Positions 7,364 through 16,162 of a stretch of 41,634 nt of DNA are shown here, piece after piece. Positions within the stretch are counted from its first letter, which is position 1. Every line of letters starts with the position of its first letter. The notes under the pieces were generated by a model. The model was not told the origin of the DNA and ran no database searches. It saw only the letters and a list, made by a program, of their open reading frames with translations. Both the position numbers and the translations under genes were made by a program. Source of the DNA: Blastopirellula marina (GTDB lineage: Bacteria; Planctomycetota; Planctomycetia; Pirellulales; Thermoguttaceae); NCBI GenBank assembly GCA_020721965.1, contig DYLS01000038.1, forward strand, positions 1-41,634, read 5' to 3'.

Positions 7364-8655
7364 CGTTCAACTCCGTTCCCCAACTCTGTCACCAATCGGC
7401 GAGCTTTGGCAGAATGGTATTAAAATCCTCACAATTGCCGACTCTCATGCTCAAGACGAAACCACCGTATAGGCATTTTGATATAGATTCTAATATTAAC
7501 AACGCGCACCCACACGGCACGAGCCAATCACAGGCAACATCGCCGTTCTCCATCGCCAATTTACTCGCGACGAAATATTCGCGTCGATGGAGCCACTCCC
7601 CCTGCATTCAACGCATCGTGCTGTTAGTTGTGGTGTGCCTTTCCATTGCCATCCTCGCCCGGCAGAGCCTCGCCGCCGTTCCGCTTAAAACAATATGCCG
7701 TGTCAAAGGGCAGGAAGAAAATACCTTGCACGGCCTGGGGCTGGTGGTCGGACTGAAAGGCACCGGCGACGGCGGGAGCTTTCTCCCCACCATTCGCAGC
7801 ATGGGCGTGGCATTGGAAATGATGGGGAATCCGCTTGGAAACAACGGCCTGAGCGAACTCAAAGACGCCAAAAACGTTGCCCTTGTCATGGTTACAGCCA
7901 CCGTCCCGGCCGCCGGTGCCCGGCAGGGCGACAAAGTCGATTGCACGGTGCATTCCGTTGGCTCCGCCAAAAGCCTAGCCGGCGGTACGCTGTTTCTCAC
8001 GCCGCTCGTGGGTCCGGATCCGCAAGATCCACGCGTTTATGCTTTGGCGGAAGGTCCGATCACGTTGGATGCGCCGGACATGAGTACGACGGGGCGCGTT
8101 CACGCAGGTTGCCGCTTCGAGGCCGACTTCTTCAACCCATTCGTCAAAGACGGCCGGATCACTCTCGTCCTCGAGCCCGCCTACGCGGACTTTCAGGTCG
8201 CCCAGGAAACCGCCGAAATGATCAATAGCCAAATGAGTGTGCAAACCGGCGGCGTCCCAGTAGCCAAGGCGCTCAATCAGCTCAATATCGAGGTGCTTAT
8301 TCCGCGACAATACGCTGAAGATTCTGTGCTGTTCGTTTCTCAGTTACTCGCCCTTCCATTGATGAATGTCCCGATCGGCCCACGCGTCGTGATCAATGAA
8401 CGATCCGGTACCATTCTCATTGGCGGTGATGTCGAGATCGCGCCGGTTGTCGTTACTCACAAAAACATGGTGATTCAGGCGGGCGTCTCCCCGTCTCAAT
8501 TCGTCGCCATGGATTCCCAACAAACTCAAAACCCCACGCTGAAATCCCTGGTTGACGCCTTGAACGCGCTGAACACGCCGCCCCAGGACATCATCACGAT
8601 TATTAAGGGGCTGGAACGCGACGGCAAACTCCGCGCGCAATTGATCCTCCAATAA
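7336..8655 (+). CDS. flgI: flagellar P-ring protein FlgI
   Basis: Forms the periplasmic P-ring. The longest frame is 439 residues. The mature FlgI part begins at AVPLKTICRVKGQEENTLHG, then LGLVVGLKGTGDGG, MGNPLGNN, KNVALVMVTATVPAAGARQG, a long conserved core, and the end LVDALNALNTPPQDIITIIK. A signal peptide core (IVLLVVVCLSIAILARQSLA) lies about 90 residues after the first ATG, so the real start is uncertain: ATGs at 7336, 7414 and 7447 all lack a Shine-Dalgarno sequence, and the two later ones would still leave 50-65 residues before the hydrophobic segment. A non-ATG start closer to 7600 is possible. The long pre-signal part is low in conserved motifs. Confidence 0.9.
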   Translation: MDGRKPTVLTFNSVPQLCHQSASFGRMVLKSSQLPTLMLKTKPPYRHFDIDSNINNAHPHGTSQSQATSPFSIANLLATKYSRRWSHSPCIQRIVLLVVVCLSIAILARQSLAAVPLKTICRVKGQEENTLHGLGLVVGLKGTGDGGSFLPTIRSMGVALEMMGNPLGNNGLSELKDAKNVALVMVTATVPAAGARQGDKVDCTVHSVGSAKSLAGGTLFLTPLVGPDPQDPRVYALAEGPITLDAPDMSTTGRVHAGCRFEADFFNPFVKDGRITLVLEPAYADFQVAQETAEMINSQMSVQTGGVPVAKALNQLNIEVLIPRQYAEDSVLFVSQLLALPLMNVPIGPRVVINERSGTILIGGDVEIAPVVVTHKNMVIQAGVSPSQFVAMDSQQTQNPTLKSLVDALNALNTPPQDIITIIKGLERDGKLRAQLILQ

Positions 8656-8742
8656 TCGATATCAACCTTTAACCCATATCAACCCTTCCATAAAAAAGAC
8701 GGGGGGAGACGCAGGCAAGAGACCAGCGTACCGGATCACCGC

Positions 8743-9213
8743 ATGATGACTCCTATCAACACGACTCGCATTCCCCATCATCCCGTTCTTGGGCCATCCT
8801 CCGCCACAGCGCGATGGATGCCACCGGCAACCGACCATGTCGCCGATTTTCAGGCCCTTCTGGCAGCACAGACGAACACTATCCCTGCTCAGGTGGGCTC
8901 GGGCGATTCCAAGACCCCATCACCCCTGACGAACCATGATCGCGCAAGCTCCCCACAGGCAGCCCCGCCTTCAGAAGATGAGGCTGTTCGTGATGCGTTT
9001 CAATCCTTCGTGGGCCAGACGCTTTTCGGGATGATGATCAAGGAAATGCGAAAATCCGTGAATAAAACCGCGTATTTTCACGGCGGGATGGCCGAGGAGG
9101 TCTTTGAGCAGCAATTGGACACGGTAATCGCCGAGAAGCTGGCAGCCGCATCCGGTGATAGATTTGCGACCCCGATGTACGAATTGTTCCAACTGCGCCA
9201 GACAAGCCGATAA
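8743..9213 (+). CDS. flgJ: FlgJ-type rod-binding protein without muramidase domain
   Basis: 156 residues. The C-terminal half (from about residue 82) matches the rod-binding domain of FlgJ: FQSFVGQTLFGMMIKEMRKS, then YFHGGMAEEVFEQQLD and a final helix. The first 80 residues are Pro/Ser/Ala-rich and probably disordered. The peptidoglycan-hydrolase domain present in enterobacterial FlgJ is absent, as in many non-gamma-proteobacteria, so a separate enzyme must open the wall. It caps or scaffolds rod assembly. Starts at an ATG-ATG pair 88 bp after flgI. Confidence 0.8.
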   Translation: MMTPINTTRIPHHPVLGPSSATARWMPPATDHVADFQALLAAQTNTIPAQVGSGDSKTPSPLTNHDRASSPQAAPPSEDEAVRDAFQSFVGQTLFGMMIKEMRKSVNKTAYFHGGMAEEVFEQQLDTVIAEKLAAASGDRFATPMYELFQLRQTSR

Positions 9214-9258
9214 TGGATTCCCTGAAAAAAGCCATTATATTCGATCATATACTCTGTA

Positions 9259-9275
9259 CGGGAGCGAAACTCCCG
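9259..9275 (+). other. small GC hairpin after flgJ
   Basis: CGGGAG (9259-9264) and CTCCCG (9270-9275) form a perfect 6-bp stem over a 5-nt CGAAA loop, about 45 bp after the flgJ stop. No T-run follows, so it is a weak terminator or an mRNA-stability element rather than a proven terminator. Confidence 0.35.
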
Positions 9276-9413
9276 GAGTAAGGCTGACCCTTGCTACCGC
9301 AACAGGCGTCCAGGAATAGACTGGCACACATTGGAAAACAATCGATGAGTGTTTTCTCTTACACCGTATAGAATTGCAATCCGTCACTTTATTGCATCGC
9401 AAGGACAGGATGC

Positions 9414-9905
9414 ATGTCGAACCATTGGACTTTCACCCTGGCGTCATTGCTGAACGAGTTATCCGATCTGCAACGGCATTTATTGGACGTTTTGGAACGG
9501 AAACGCCAGGCGCTGGCCAACGCGGACATGGAAGGCCTCGCAAGAACGACGGAGGAGGAAGGCCGCATCGCGGAGCAGCTTCAAGCTTTCGCGGCGAAAA
9601 GGGAAGTGTTGCTCCAACAGGCACAGCAGGAAGGGTTCGCCTGTCGCAATTTGCGGGGCCTTGCGGTCGCCGTCGAGGGGACTCGATCTTCCCACAAAAG
9701 ACAGTTTCAGGAGGCCGCTGACCGCTCCCGACTCATTCAAATCCAGGCATTGACGAACTGGATGCTCACACAGCGAGCGATGATACATCTTTCGCAACTG
9801 TTAGAGATTATCGCAACCGGCGGGCGTCTCAGGCCGACATATGATAAAGGCGAATCGCGTGTTCGCGTGGAAGCCTGCGGTGCCCTGGTAGATCAGGAGG
9901 TTTAG
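9414..9905 (+). CDS. flgN: FlgN-like flagellar export chaperone
   Basis: 163 residues, almost entirely helical with heptad patterns: LASLLNELSDLQRHLLDVLE, KRQALANADMEGLARTTEEE, and a long second helix through AKREVLLQQAQ. This fits the FlgN family, which binds the C-termini of FlgK and FlgL and pilots them to the flagellar type III secretion gate. The position directly before flgK and upstream of flgL supports the assignment; sequence identity in this family is always low, so context carries weight. A GGACAGG sits just before the ATG at 9414. Confidence 0.7.
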   Translation: MSNHWTFTLASLLNELSDLQRHLLDVLERKRQALANADMEGLARTTEEEGRIAEQLQAFAAKREVLLQQAQQEGFACRNLRGLAVAVEGTRSSHKRQFQEAADRSRLIQIQALTNWMLTQRAMIHLSQLLEIIATGGRLRPTYDKGESRVRVEACGALVDQEV

Positions 9906-9970
9906 CGAGTATCGAGAAAGGAGCCGCGACCGGCTAGCGTGGTCGCCATCGTCTGTCCGTAGGGTCCACT

Positions 9971-11671
9971 ATGTCGCTTTTCAGCTCAATCCGCATGGCC
10001 AACAACACCTTGCGAGCGGACCAGATCGCTCTCCAGGTGATCGGCCAAAATATTGCCAATGCGGAAACGCCGGGATATGTCCGCGAGGAGGTCATTCTCA
10101 AACCGGCGGCATCCTACAAGTTTGGTGGATTCACCCTCGGACTGGGCGTCGAGGTCTCGGCCATTGTCCAGAAGATCGACCAGTTTTTGGAGGAACGGCT
10201 TCGTGGTTCGGTCAGTGATCGGTCTTCGGCCGAGGTGCAGGAGCAAGCGTATCAACAGCTCGAGGGACTTATTCGCGAACTAAATGATACAGATCTCAGC
10301 AGTGATTTTACCCGTTTTTTCTCTGCCATCTCCGAAGTTCTCAATCAGCCCGAGAGTGCGGCCACTCGAAATCAAGTCGTATTACAAGCGCGCACTCTCA
10401 CCCAGAATATTCGGCGGTTGTACGAACGCGTGAATACCGTGCGTGCGGATTTTGATAAGCGGGTAGAAAACGTCGCGGACCGAATCAATCGACTGACGTC
10501 GGAAATACAACAGCTCAACATTCGTATATCTGAGATGGAGGGAGGAAGTACCTCTCAGAGCGACGCGGTGGGACTGCGTGACCGAAGGCAACAATCGCTC
10601 GAAGAGCTAGCCAGTCTCATCGATATACGAGTCGAGGAACAACCCAGCAGCGGCGTGGCGGTCTATTCGGGCGGGCTGTTCTTGGTCTACGAGGGCACGC
10701 GACGCGAGGTCGAGGTAACGCACACCACGAACCGGGGGCTAGCCGTCTCCGAAGTGCATCTCGCGGAGACGGATTCCAGTCTGGAAACCACGGGCGGCGA
10801 GCTGCACGGTCTCGTCCAGGCCCGCGATGAAGTGCTCGGCGGGTTCGTCGATCGCCTCAACGAATTGGCCTCGGCCCTGATCTTCGAATTCAACAAGATT
10901 TACGCCAGTGGGCAAGGATTGGCGGGATATCAAGATTTGACCAGCGCATCGGCGGCCTTCGAGCGTGACGTACCTCTCGATGCCGCCGGGCTTCCCTTCA
11001 CGCCCGTGAACGGCGCCTTCGATATCCTGCTCCGCAACACGAATAGCGGCGTTACCCAAACTCACACCATCCGTGTCAACCTGACCGGAGTCCAGGACGA
11101 CGACACGACCTTGGAAGACCTGGTTGATCAAATCAACGCCATCGATGGTTTGGAGGCGACCATCTTGTCCACGGGCAAGGTCCGCATTCACGCCACGGCC
11201 ACCGACACGGAGTTCGCTTTCGCCAACGATACCAGCGGCCTGCTGGCGGCGTTAGGACTGAATACCTTTTTCGTCGGGCAAAACGCGAGAGATATCGATC
11301 TGAACCCGGTCGTGGCCGCCGATCCCAAGACCTTCGCCTCCAGCCGCGCCGGGATTGGAGCGGACACCCAAAATGCAGTGAGTCTGGCGGCATTCCTGGA
11401 TCAGCCGTTATCCCAATTCGGTGACGTCAGCCTGGCCGCCACGTACGACGCCATGATCGCCGAGGTAACGCAAGGCGCCGCCCTCACCAAGGCGGAGGCG
11501 GAGTCCGCCCGAACCTTCGAGAGTACGCTCCGCGGCGAAAAGTTGGCTATCAGCGGCGTGAACCTGGATGAGGAAGCCATCCGCATGATCATGTTTCAGC
11601 GACAGTTTCAAGCCTCGGCACGATTCATCAAGACTCTCACCGACCTGCTGGATATACTAGTGAACATTTGA
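9971..11671 (+). CDS. flgK: flagellar hook-filament junction protein FlgK (HAP1)
   Basis: 566 residues. The N-terminus SIRMANNTLRADQIALQVIG then QNIANAETPGYVREEV is the FlgK/axial-protein signature, and a long coiled-coil D1 region follows (VRADFDKRVENVADRINRLT). The C-terminal helix SGVNLDEEAIRMIMFQRQFQ ASARFIKTLTDLLD closes the coil as expected. The middle (about 330-450) is the variable outer domain; INAIDGLEATILSTGKVRIH in it resembles the flagellin IN/FlgL modules next door. Forms the junction between hook and filament with FlgL. A 232-bp AT-rich gap follows before flgL. Confidence 0.93.
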   Translation: MSLFSSIRMANNTLRADQIALQVIGQNIANAETPGYVREEVILKPAASYKFGGFTLGLGVEVSAIVQKIDQFLEERLRGSVSDRSSAEVQEQAYQQLEGLIRELNDTDLSSDFTRFFSAISEVLNQPESAATRNQVVLQARTLTQNIRRLYERVNTVRADFDKRVENVADRINRLTSEIQQLNIRISEMEGGSTSQSDAVGLRDRRQQSLEELASLIDIRVEEQPSSGVAVYSGGLFLVYEGTRREVEVTHTTNRGLAVSEVHLAETDSSLETTGGELHGLVQARDEVLGGFVDRLNELASALIFEFNKIYASGQGLAGYQDLTSASAAFERDVPLDAAGLPFTPVNGAFDILLRNTNSGVTQTHTIRVNLTGVQDDDTTLEDLVDQINAIDGLEATILSTGKVRIHATATDTEFAFANDTSGLLAALGLNTFFVGQNARDIDLNPVVAADPKTFASSRAGIGADTQNAVSLAAFLDQPLSQFGDVSLAATYDAMIAEVTQGAALTKAEAESARTFESTLRGEKLAISGVNLDEEAIRMIMFQRQFQASARFIKTLTDLLDILVNI

Positions 11672-11903
11672 GATCGCGCTCAGACGGCCATTCCAGCCAA
11701 CATTCGTGAAGAATAGGATATTTATTTTGTCATACAACGTACAATCATCGAATGATTGGCCATCGGCGCGTACACAGACATAAAACAGTTAGCAGAGCGA
11801 AGATACACAAGGTCTAGCATGTTCAGAATATAATAGATATAGTTGGTCCAATAATTAAAAGATAAAGCAGAGCGGTGTACAAACACAGCTTCTAGGGAAA
11901 GAC
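11672..11903 (+). other. AT-rich flgK-flgL spacer
   Basis: 232 bp, clearly more AT-rich than the genes beside it, with runs such as ATATTTATTTTG and AATATAATAGATATAG. It may hold a promoter for flgL, but I see no sigma-54 or sigma-28 match with correct spacing and no convincing -35/-10 pair. Confidence 0.3.
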
Positions 11904-14900
11904 ATGGGTGCCATCAGCGGTGTTCCGACGACGCGCGTCACGGATCAATTCATTCGCCAGAGGCTGATGCAACAAGTGCAGTACAGCCAGCGCGAGCTGT
12001 ATCGGCTTCAGGTCCAGATGAGCACCGGCTATCAATACGAGTTTCCCAGCGAAGAGCCGATCGCCTCGCTGCGGGTCATCTCACTGCAACGGTTGCTCGA
12101 GCAGAAGGCCCAAGTCAAGGTCAACCTGGCGACCAGTAGCTCGTATCTCGATGCCTCCGACGCGGCCTTGAGCCGAGTGTCGGAAATTGTTGCAGATGCC
12201 CGGGGTACCGCCCTCGGTGTGTTGGGAACGACCAGCACGGCTGAACAGCGTGCGGCAGCGGCCCAGCAAATACGGCACGCCTTGCAGCAATTGGTGGATT
12301 CCGGAAATCAGAACTTCCGCGGACGATATCTCTTCACGGGGAGTGAAACAGAGGTCCGCCCCTTCTCTATGGTGGGCAACGGCCTGGTCCGTTACGAGGG
12401 CAATGAAAGTGTTCTCGAAAGCTATTCCGACGTAGACCTGCTCTTCGATACCAATATACCGGGGAGTCGTGTATTTGGGGCATTATCCTCGGAAATGCGC
12501 GGAACAATCGATCTGAACCCCGCATTGAAGTTCGATACTCCTTTGTCCGAATTGCACAACGGCGATGGAGTATCGCTAGGCAGCATCGCAATATCCGATG
12601 GCACGCAAACGGCGATCGTCGATCTCAGCAATGCCTATACCATCGGCGATGTGGCGTTGATGATCAAGCGGCAGGCGGGGACCGTACCGCTCCATGTGGA
12701 AGTTGGCCAACGAGGTCTACAGTTGAGCCTCGCCTCGACGACCGGAGACCTGTCCGTGCGAGAGGTGGGCGAGGGCGTGACGGCCCGGCAACTCGGAATC
12801 CTCACGCCGATCGGGGTAGGCACTGGCCCGATTGTCGGAGAAGATTTGGACCCGCGAGTCGTGCCCACCACCCGATTGGCCGATACACTGGGCACTTTCG
12901 CCCAGGCCACGATTCGATATCCCGGCACGGACAACGACTTTGTGGTGCAGGCGGTGCACCACGGTTCGGAGTGGAACGGGGTCCGAATCCGCCTGGAGGA
13001 CGATTCCACAATTCACTGGGGTGATGAGGTCGCAACGTACCACGCCGCCACCAAAGAGATCGTTGTACGGATCGACGAGGGTCATACCCAGGCCGGGCAC
13101 GTCGTGGACGCCATCAACCGAGCCAACGACCTCGGCGACATGCCGTTCCGCGCCTCTCTCGATCCGCTGGATCGCGATGTCTTTCCCGGCCAGGGGCTGG
13201 TAGAGCCTAATCTTCCTGGAGAGTGGGCGGGCGAGACTGCGGGGGGAAGCGAGCAAGACCTCGATCTGGAGTCCGGCATCCAGGTCGTCAATGGCGAAGA
13301 AACCTACACGATCTCATTTGCTGACGCCGTGACCGTGGAGGACTTGCTCAATCAGCTCAATCAATCGAATGCGGGTCTGCTGGCTCAAATAGCGGACAAT
13401 GGAACCAGCATTGACGTCCGCTCGCGGATCAGCGGGAGCGATTTCGCGATTGGAGAGAACGGCGGCACGACCGCCGCACAATTGGGAATTCGCACATTTA
13501 CCGAGGACGTGTTTCTCCGCGATTTGAACCACGGCCGCGGCGTGGATGACTACGAAAGCGAGGGTCAATCGGCATCGGCAATCTGGGATTCCTCGGGATT
13601 GAACAACGCCCTCAAGCTCACGGCGCGGGAGGCCGGGCCTGAATGGAACGGATATCGCCTCCGCTTCTACGACTCCGGCTTGCCGCCCGGATCTGAAACA
13701 TTGACCTACGACGATATCAACAAGGAAATCGCCATCGGTATTGCACCGGGATACACCACGGCCCAACGGGTAGTCGAATTATTTGCCGCATCGCCCGGCG
13801 CACGCGATCATTTCTCGCTCGAACTGTATTCCGAAAACGAAGTACCGAATGACGGTTCCGGTCTGATTCAATTGGGCGAGGCGACCACATCTGGTGGCAG
13901 CTCCGGCGGAATCGATTTCCTCATTCAGCGTGCGGACGGCGTGACGCTGGAGATCGATGTTCACGGGGCCGAGACCATCCAAGATATACTCGATCGGATC
14001 AACAATCATCCCGACAACCCTCCGCGGGCACCCGGCGGGGCTCCTTGGCTGATTGCCCGGCTTTCGCAATATGGGAACGGCATCGAACTCGTAGATGACA
14101 GTATCGGCACCGGCACGCTCACCGTTTCTCGCGCCTTCATGAGCCGGGCGGCTATCGATCTGGGCTTGATACCCGAAGGCGCGGAATCGAGTACCGCCTC
14201 CAGCCCTGGCTCCATCGCCACGGCGACCGTGACATCGGCCGCACCCAATAACGATCTGATCTTTCGCACACGGCGTCCCACGTCGGAAGGAAACGGCTTT
14301 CAAGTCGTTTTCGAGGATGCCGGGGCAAACCCCGAAAGCTTCTCGTACGACACAGCCAACCGGATTTTACGGTTCAAAATCTGGCCCGGCGTTACCACAG
14401 CCAACCGGATTATTGAATTATTCGAGGGGCACGCTACGGCCGGAGAGACCTTCGAGGTCGTTCTCAATCCCAGCGATGGCAATGACGGAACAGGGTTCGT
14501 GGACTTGACCAATCCGACAGAACCGCCGACCTTGACCGGCGGGTCGCCTGCGCTTCTGACCGGCAGCGATGTCCATCCCATCGAGACCGAAGGCATCTTC
14601 ACGGCGCTGATTCGTTTGGCGGCCGCCCTCGACCAGAATTACGTGCCGGAGGTCCAGCTCGCAGTGGACATGCTGGATCAGGCGGCCACGGAGATGAATT
14701 TCGTCCGTGCCGATCTAGGCACCAAGCAGCAGGCCCTGGATATCCTCAAGACCAGGCTGGAAGACGAGGACACCCAGCTACGACAGGTCCTCTCCACCGA
14801 CTACGAAGTGGACCTGGTGGAAGTGGTCTCTGAGTTCACGGGCAGGCAAGCCGCCTTGCAGGCCGCACTCAAGGCCTCGGCGCAGATCTACCAGCTAAGC

Positions 14901-14918
14901 CTGCTCAATTATCTCTGA
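11904..14918 (+). CDS. flgL: very large FlgL (HAP3) with three tandem two-domain modules
   Basis: 1004 residues against about 300 for enterobacterial FlgL. The N-terminal coil (QLMQQVQYSQRELYRLQVQ-like, residues 10-170, including GRYLFTGSET) and C-terminal coil (AVDMLDQAATEMNFVRADLG to residue 1004) are typical FlgL. Between them, residues 215-870 hold three A-B modules. A domains (about 218-300, 454-530, 664-758) resemble flagellin IN/hook-IN motifs, with an IxDxxxxxTVxDLLxxIN-like pattern ending in QLGI or DLGL. B domains (about 332-420, 558-645, 771-857) share SEWNG/PEWNG/SEGNG, a YD..N/T..I strand, then GxTTAxRVVELF-like helices. The insert would project from the junction surface. RBS AGGGAAAG precedes the ATG. 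Confidence 0.9.
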   Translation: MGAISGVPTTRVTDQFIRQRLMQQVQYSQRELYRLQVQMSTGYQYEFPSEEPIASLRVISLQRLLEQKAQVKVNLATSSSYLDASDAALSRVSEIVADARGTALGVLGTTSTAEQRAAAAQQIRHALQQLVDSGNQNFRGRYLFTGSETEVRPFSMVGNGLVRYEGNESVLESYSDVDLLFDTNIPGSRVFGALSSEMRGTIDLNPALKFDTPLSELHNGDGVSLGSIAISDGTQTAIVDLSNAYTIGDVALMIKRQAGTVPLHVEVGQRGLQLSLASTTGDLSVREVGEGVTARQLGILTPIGVGTGPIVGEDLDPRVVPTTRLADTLGTFAQATIRYPGTDNDFVVQAVHHGSEWNGVRIRLEDDSTIHWGDEVATYHAATKEIVVRIDEGHTQAGHVVDAINRANDLGDMPFRASLDPLDRDVFPGQGLVEPNLPGEWAGETAGGSEQDLDLESGIQVVNGEETYTISFADAVTVEDLLNQLNQSNAGLLAQIADNGTSIDVRSRISGSDFAIGENGGTTAAQLGIRTFTEDVFLRDLNHGRGVDDYESEGQSASAIWDSSGLNNALKLTAREAGPEWNGYRLRFYDSGLPPGSETLTYDDINKEIAIGIAPGYTTAQRVVELFAASPGARDHFSLELYSENEVPNDGSGLIQLGEATTSGGSSGGIDFLIQRADGVTLEIDVHGAETIQDILDRINNHPDNPPRAPGGAPWLIARLSQYGNGIELVDDSIGTGTLTVSRAFMSRAAIDLGLIPEGAESSTASSPGSIATATVTSAAPNNDLIFRTRRPTSEGNGFQVVFEDAGANPESFSYDTANRILRFKIWPGVTTANRIIELFEGHATAGETFEVVLNPSDGNDGTGFVDLTNPTEPPTLTGGSPALLTGSDVHPIETEGIFTALIRLAAALDQNYVPEVQLAVDMLDQAATEMNFVRADLGTKQQALDILKTRLEDEDTQLRQVLSTDYEVDLVEVVSEFTGRQAALQAALKASAQIYQLSLLNYL

Positions 14919-14959
14919 TCCAATAGTGAATGAACGACGCGGTGCAGACACCAAGTCGG

Positions 14960-14990
14960 TCCCCGCTGACTTCAACGTGGCCCTGGCGGG
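14960..14990 (+). other. 7-bp hairpin in flgL-fau spacer
   Basis: TCCCCGC and GCGGGGG/A bracket a 19-nt loop about 40 bp after the flgL stop. No T-run follows. The spacer (14919-15094) precedes a formyl-THF cyclo-ligase gene, the classic neighbour of 6S RNA, but I could not build a convincing 6S structure by eye. Confidence 0.3.
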
Positions 14991-15094
14991 GGAACATCCT
15001 TGTCCTCCTCCGAGCGATCTCATACGATTGGGTTTGACCTTAGCTCGTCCGAGGGCTTGGGCGACGAAGGAGACATACTTCGTACAGGTTTCGG

Positions 15095-15694
15095 ATGGCT
15101 AGCGATTGGCACGAAACGATTCTCATTCAAAAGCAGCGACTCCGCCGCGAGCTGCGTGGGCGCCGGGCGTCTTTCGCCTTCCGTGATGCCGCCTCCCAGG
15201 CCATTGCGTCACGACTACTGGGCTTGCCTGAGGTGGTCCGATCTCGCGTAATCATGACCTATGTTAGCGTAGGCAGCGAGGTCGCGACGCGCGACCTTGT
15301 GCCCAAGCTGTTCCAACTGGAGAAGATCGTACTCGTGCCCTATTGCCTCGGCAGCGAGCTGCAACTGTTCCAACTTGAAGCGCTCGATGAACTGGAGCCA
15401 GGCACGTTGGGGATTCCCGAGCCTCCGCCCCGCTTGCGAAGTGCGCCGCAGCGGCAAGGGCAGCCCGAGACGATCGACGTCGCCCTGGTCCCGGGCCTGG
15501 CATTCGATCTTCAAGGAAATCGCCTCGGCCAAGGCAAGGGCTACTACGATCGCTTCTTGCGCACCATGCGGCCGGACGCCTTCAAGCTTGGCCTGGCCTT
15601 TGAGTGCCAACTCGTGCCGGCCGTGCCCCACACCCACCACGACACGCCGGTCGACGCCGTCCTCACCGAGAAGACGCTATATCGTTTTCGGTAA
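15095..15694 (+). CDS. fau: 5-formyltetrahydrofolate cyclo-ligase
   Basis: 199 residues, the usual length. The enzyme uses ATP to convert 5-formyl-THF to 5,10-methenyl-THF in the cytosol (folate one-carbon pathway). Visible family motifs are KQRLRRELRGRR near the N-terminus, YVSVGSEVATRDL, GTLGIPEPP, VALVPGLAFDLQGNRLGQGK then GYYDRFL (ATP/Mg binding loop), and the end HDTPVDAVLTEKTLYRF. The TAA stop at 15692-15694 lies inside the left terminal repeat of an inverted-repeat element, so the element inserted at the very 3' end of the gene and supplies or replaces the stop. Confidence 0.93.
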   Translation: MASDWHETILIQKQRLRRELRGRRASFAFRDAASQAIASRLLGLPEVVRSRVIMTYVSVGSEVATRDLVPKLFQLEKIVLVPYCLGSELQLFQLEALDELEPGTLGIPEPPPRLRSAPQRQGQPETIDVALVPGLAFDLQGNRLGQGKGYYDRFLRTMRPDAFKLGLAFECQLVPAVPHTHHDTPVDAVLTEKTLYRFR

Positions 15695-15845
15695 TCGTTC
15701 ACGGCTGAAATCATGCGGAGAGCACGGTGTTTTTACGAGCCGTGCGGCAAAAACGCTTTGTTCTCAGACGGCGATTGCCCAAGAGGACCACAAGACGTTG
15801 TGGTCGAGGCGGTGTGACACCCTGAATGTTCCGTGAATGGTTACC
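15690..15845 (+). mobile_element. MITE-like element, family A subtype 1, copy 1
   Basis: 156 bp bounded by GGTAATCGTTCACGG (15690-15704) and CCGTGAATGGTTACC (15831-15845), an imperfect 15-bp terminal inverted repeat with 13 matches. Inside are two small hairpins: GCACGG/CCGTGC, and ACCACAA/TTGTGGT at about 15787-15804. No ORF. A homologous copy lies at 23219-23387. The left end is shared with the longer elements at 24715 and 31780. Confidence 0.7.
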
Positions 15846-16020
15846 GTTTTTTTAGCCCTCAAGAGTCTTAGGCTCGCCGCTGGTCGCCCGTCACATTCTT
15901 TCACAACGGGCAGGGGGCGGCGAGCAATTTTTACGCGCCTGGCCGCTCCCGACGCCCTTTACGATCTACATTCCGCCTTCTGTTTCCAGCGTGTGGGCGG
16001 GACTGGCGTCGACTCGTTTC

Positions 16021-16054
16021 GCCGATCTTGCTGGCAGCAACTGAGGAGATCGGC
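16021..16054 (+). promoter_or_regulatory. 8-bp perfect inverted repeat upstream of the ZraP-like gene
   Basis: GCCGATCT (16021-16028) and AGATCGGC (16047-16054) flank 18 nt. The repeat lies about 110-140 bp upstream of the -24 element of the nearer sigma-54 promoter, a normal place for an enhancer bound by an NtrC-type regulator. It is therefore a candidate binding site for the regulator encoded at 18783-20144; a terminator stem is the alternative. Confidence 0.4.
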
Positions 16055-16069
16055 TTTTGGGGGCTGTTT

Positions 16070-16084
16070 TGGCACGATCTTGGC
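16070..16084 (+). promoter_or_regulatory. second, weaker sigma-54-like promoter
   Basis: TGGCACGATCTTGGC keeps TGGCACG, and GG and GC with 10 bp between, but the -12 box reads TGGC instead of TTGC. It lies about 93 bp upstream of the better site at 16163. It could be an alternate promoter, a decoy or a chance match. Confidence 0.3.
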
Positions 16085-16162
16085 GATCTTGCCTCCCCCA
16101 AATGGGTTGAATTCCTCGCTGAAGTGGCGGATGATCCACCGGCTTGAATTTTTCCGCTGCTC

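Noticed and set aside
9340-9356. sigma-54-like TGGCACACATTGG before flgN
   Set aside because: No GC occurs 10 bp after the GG; the spacing rule fails.
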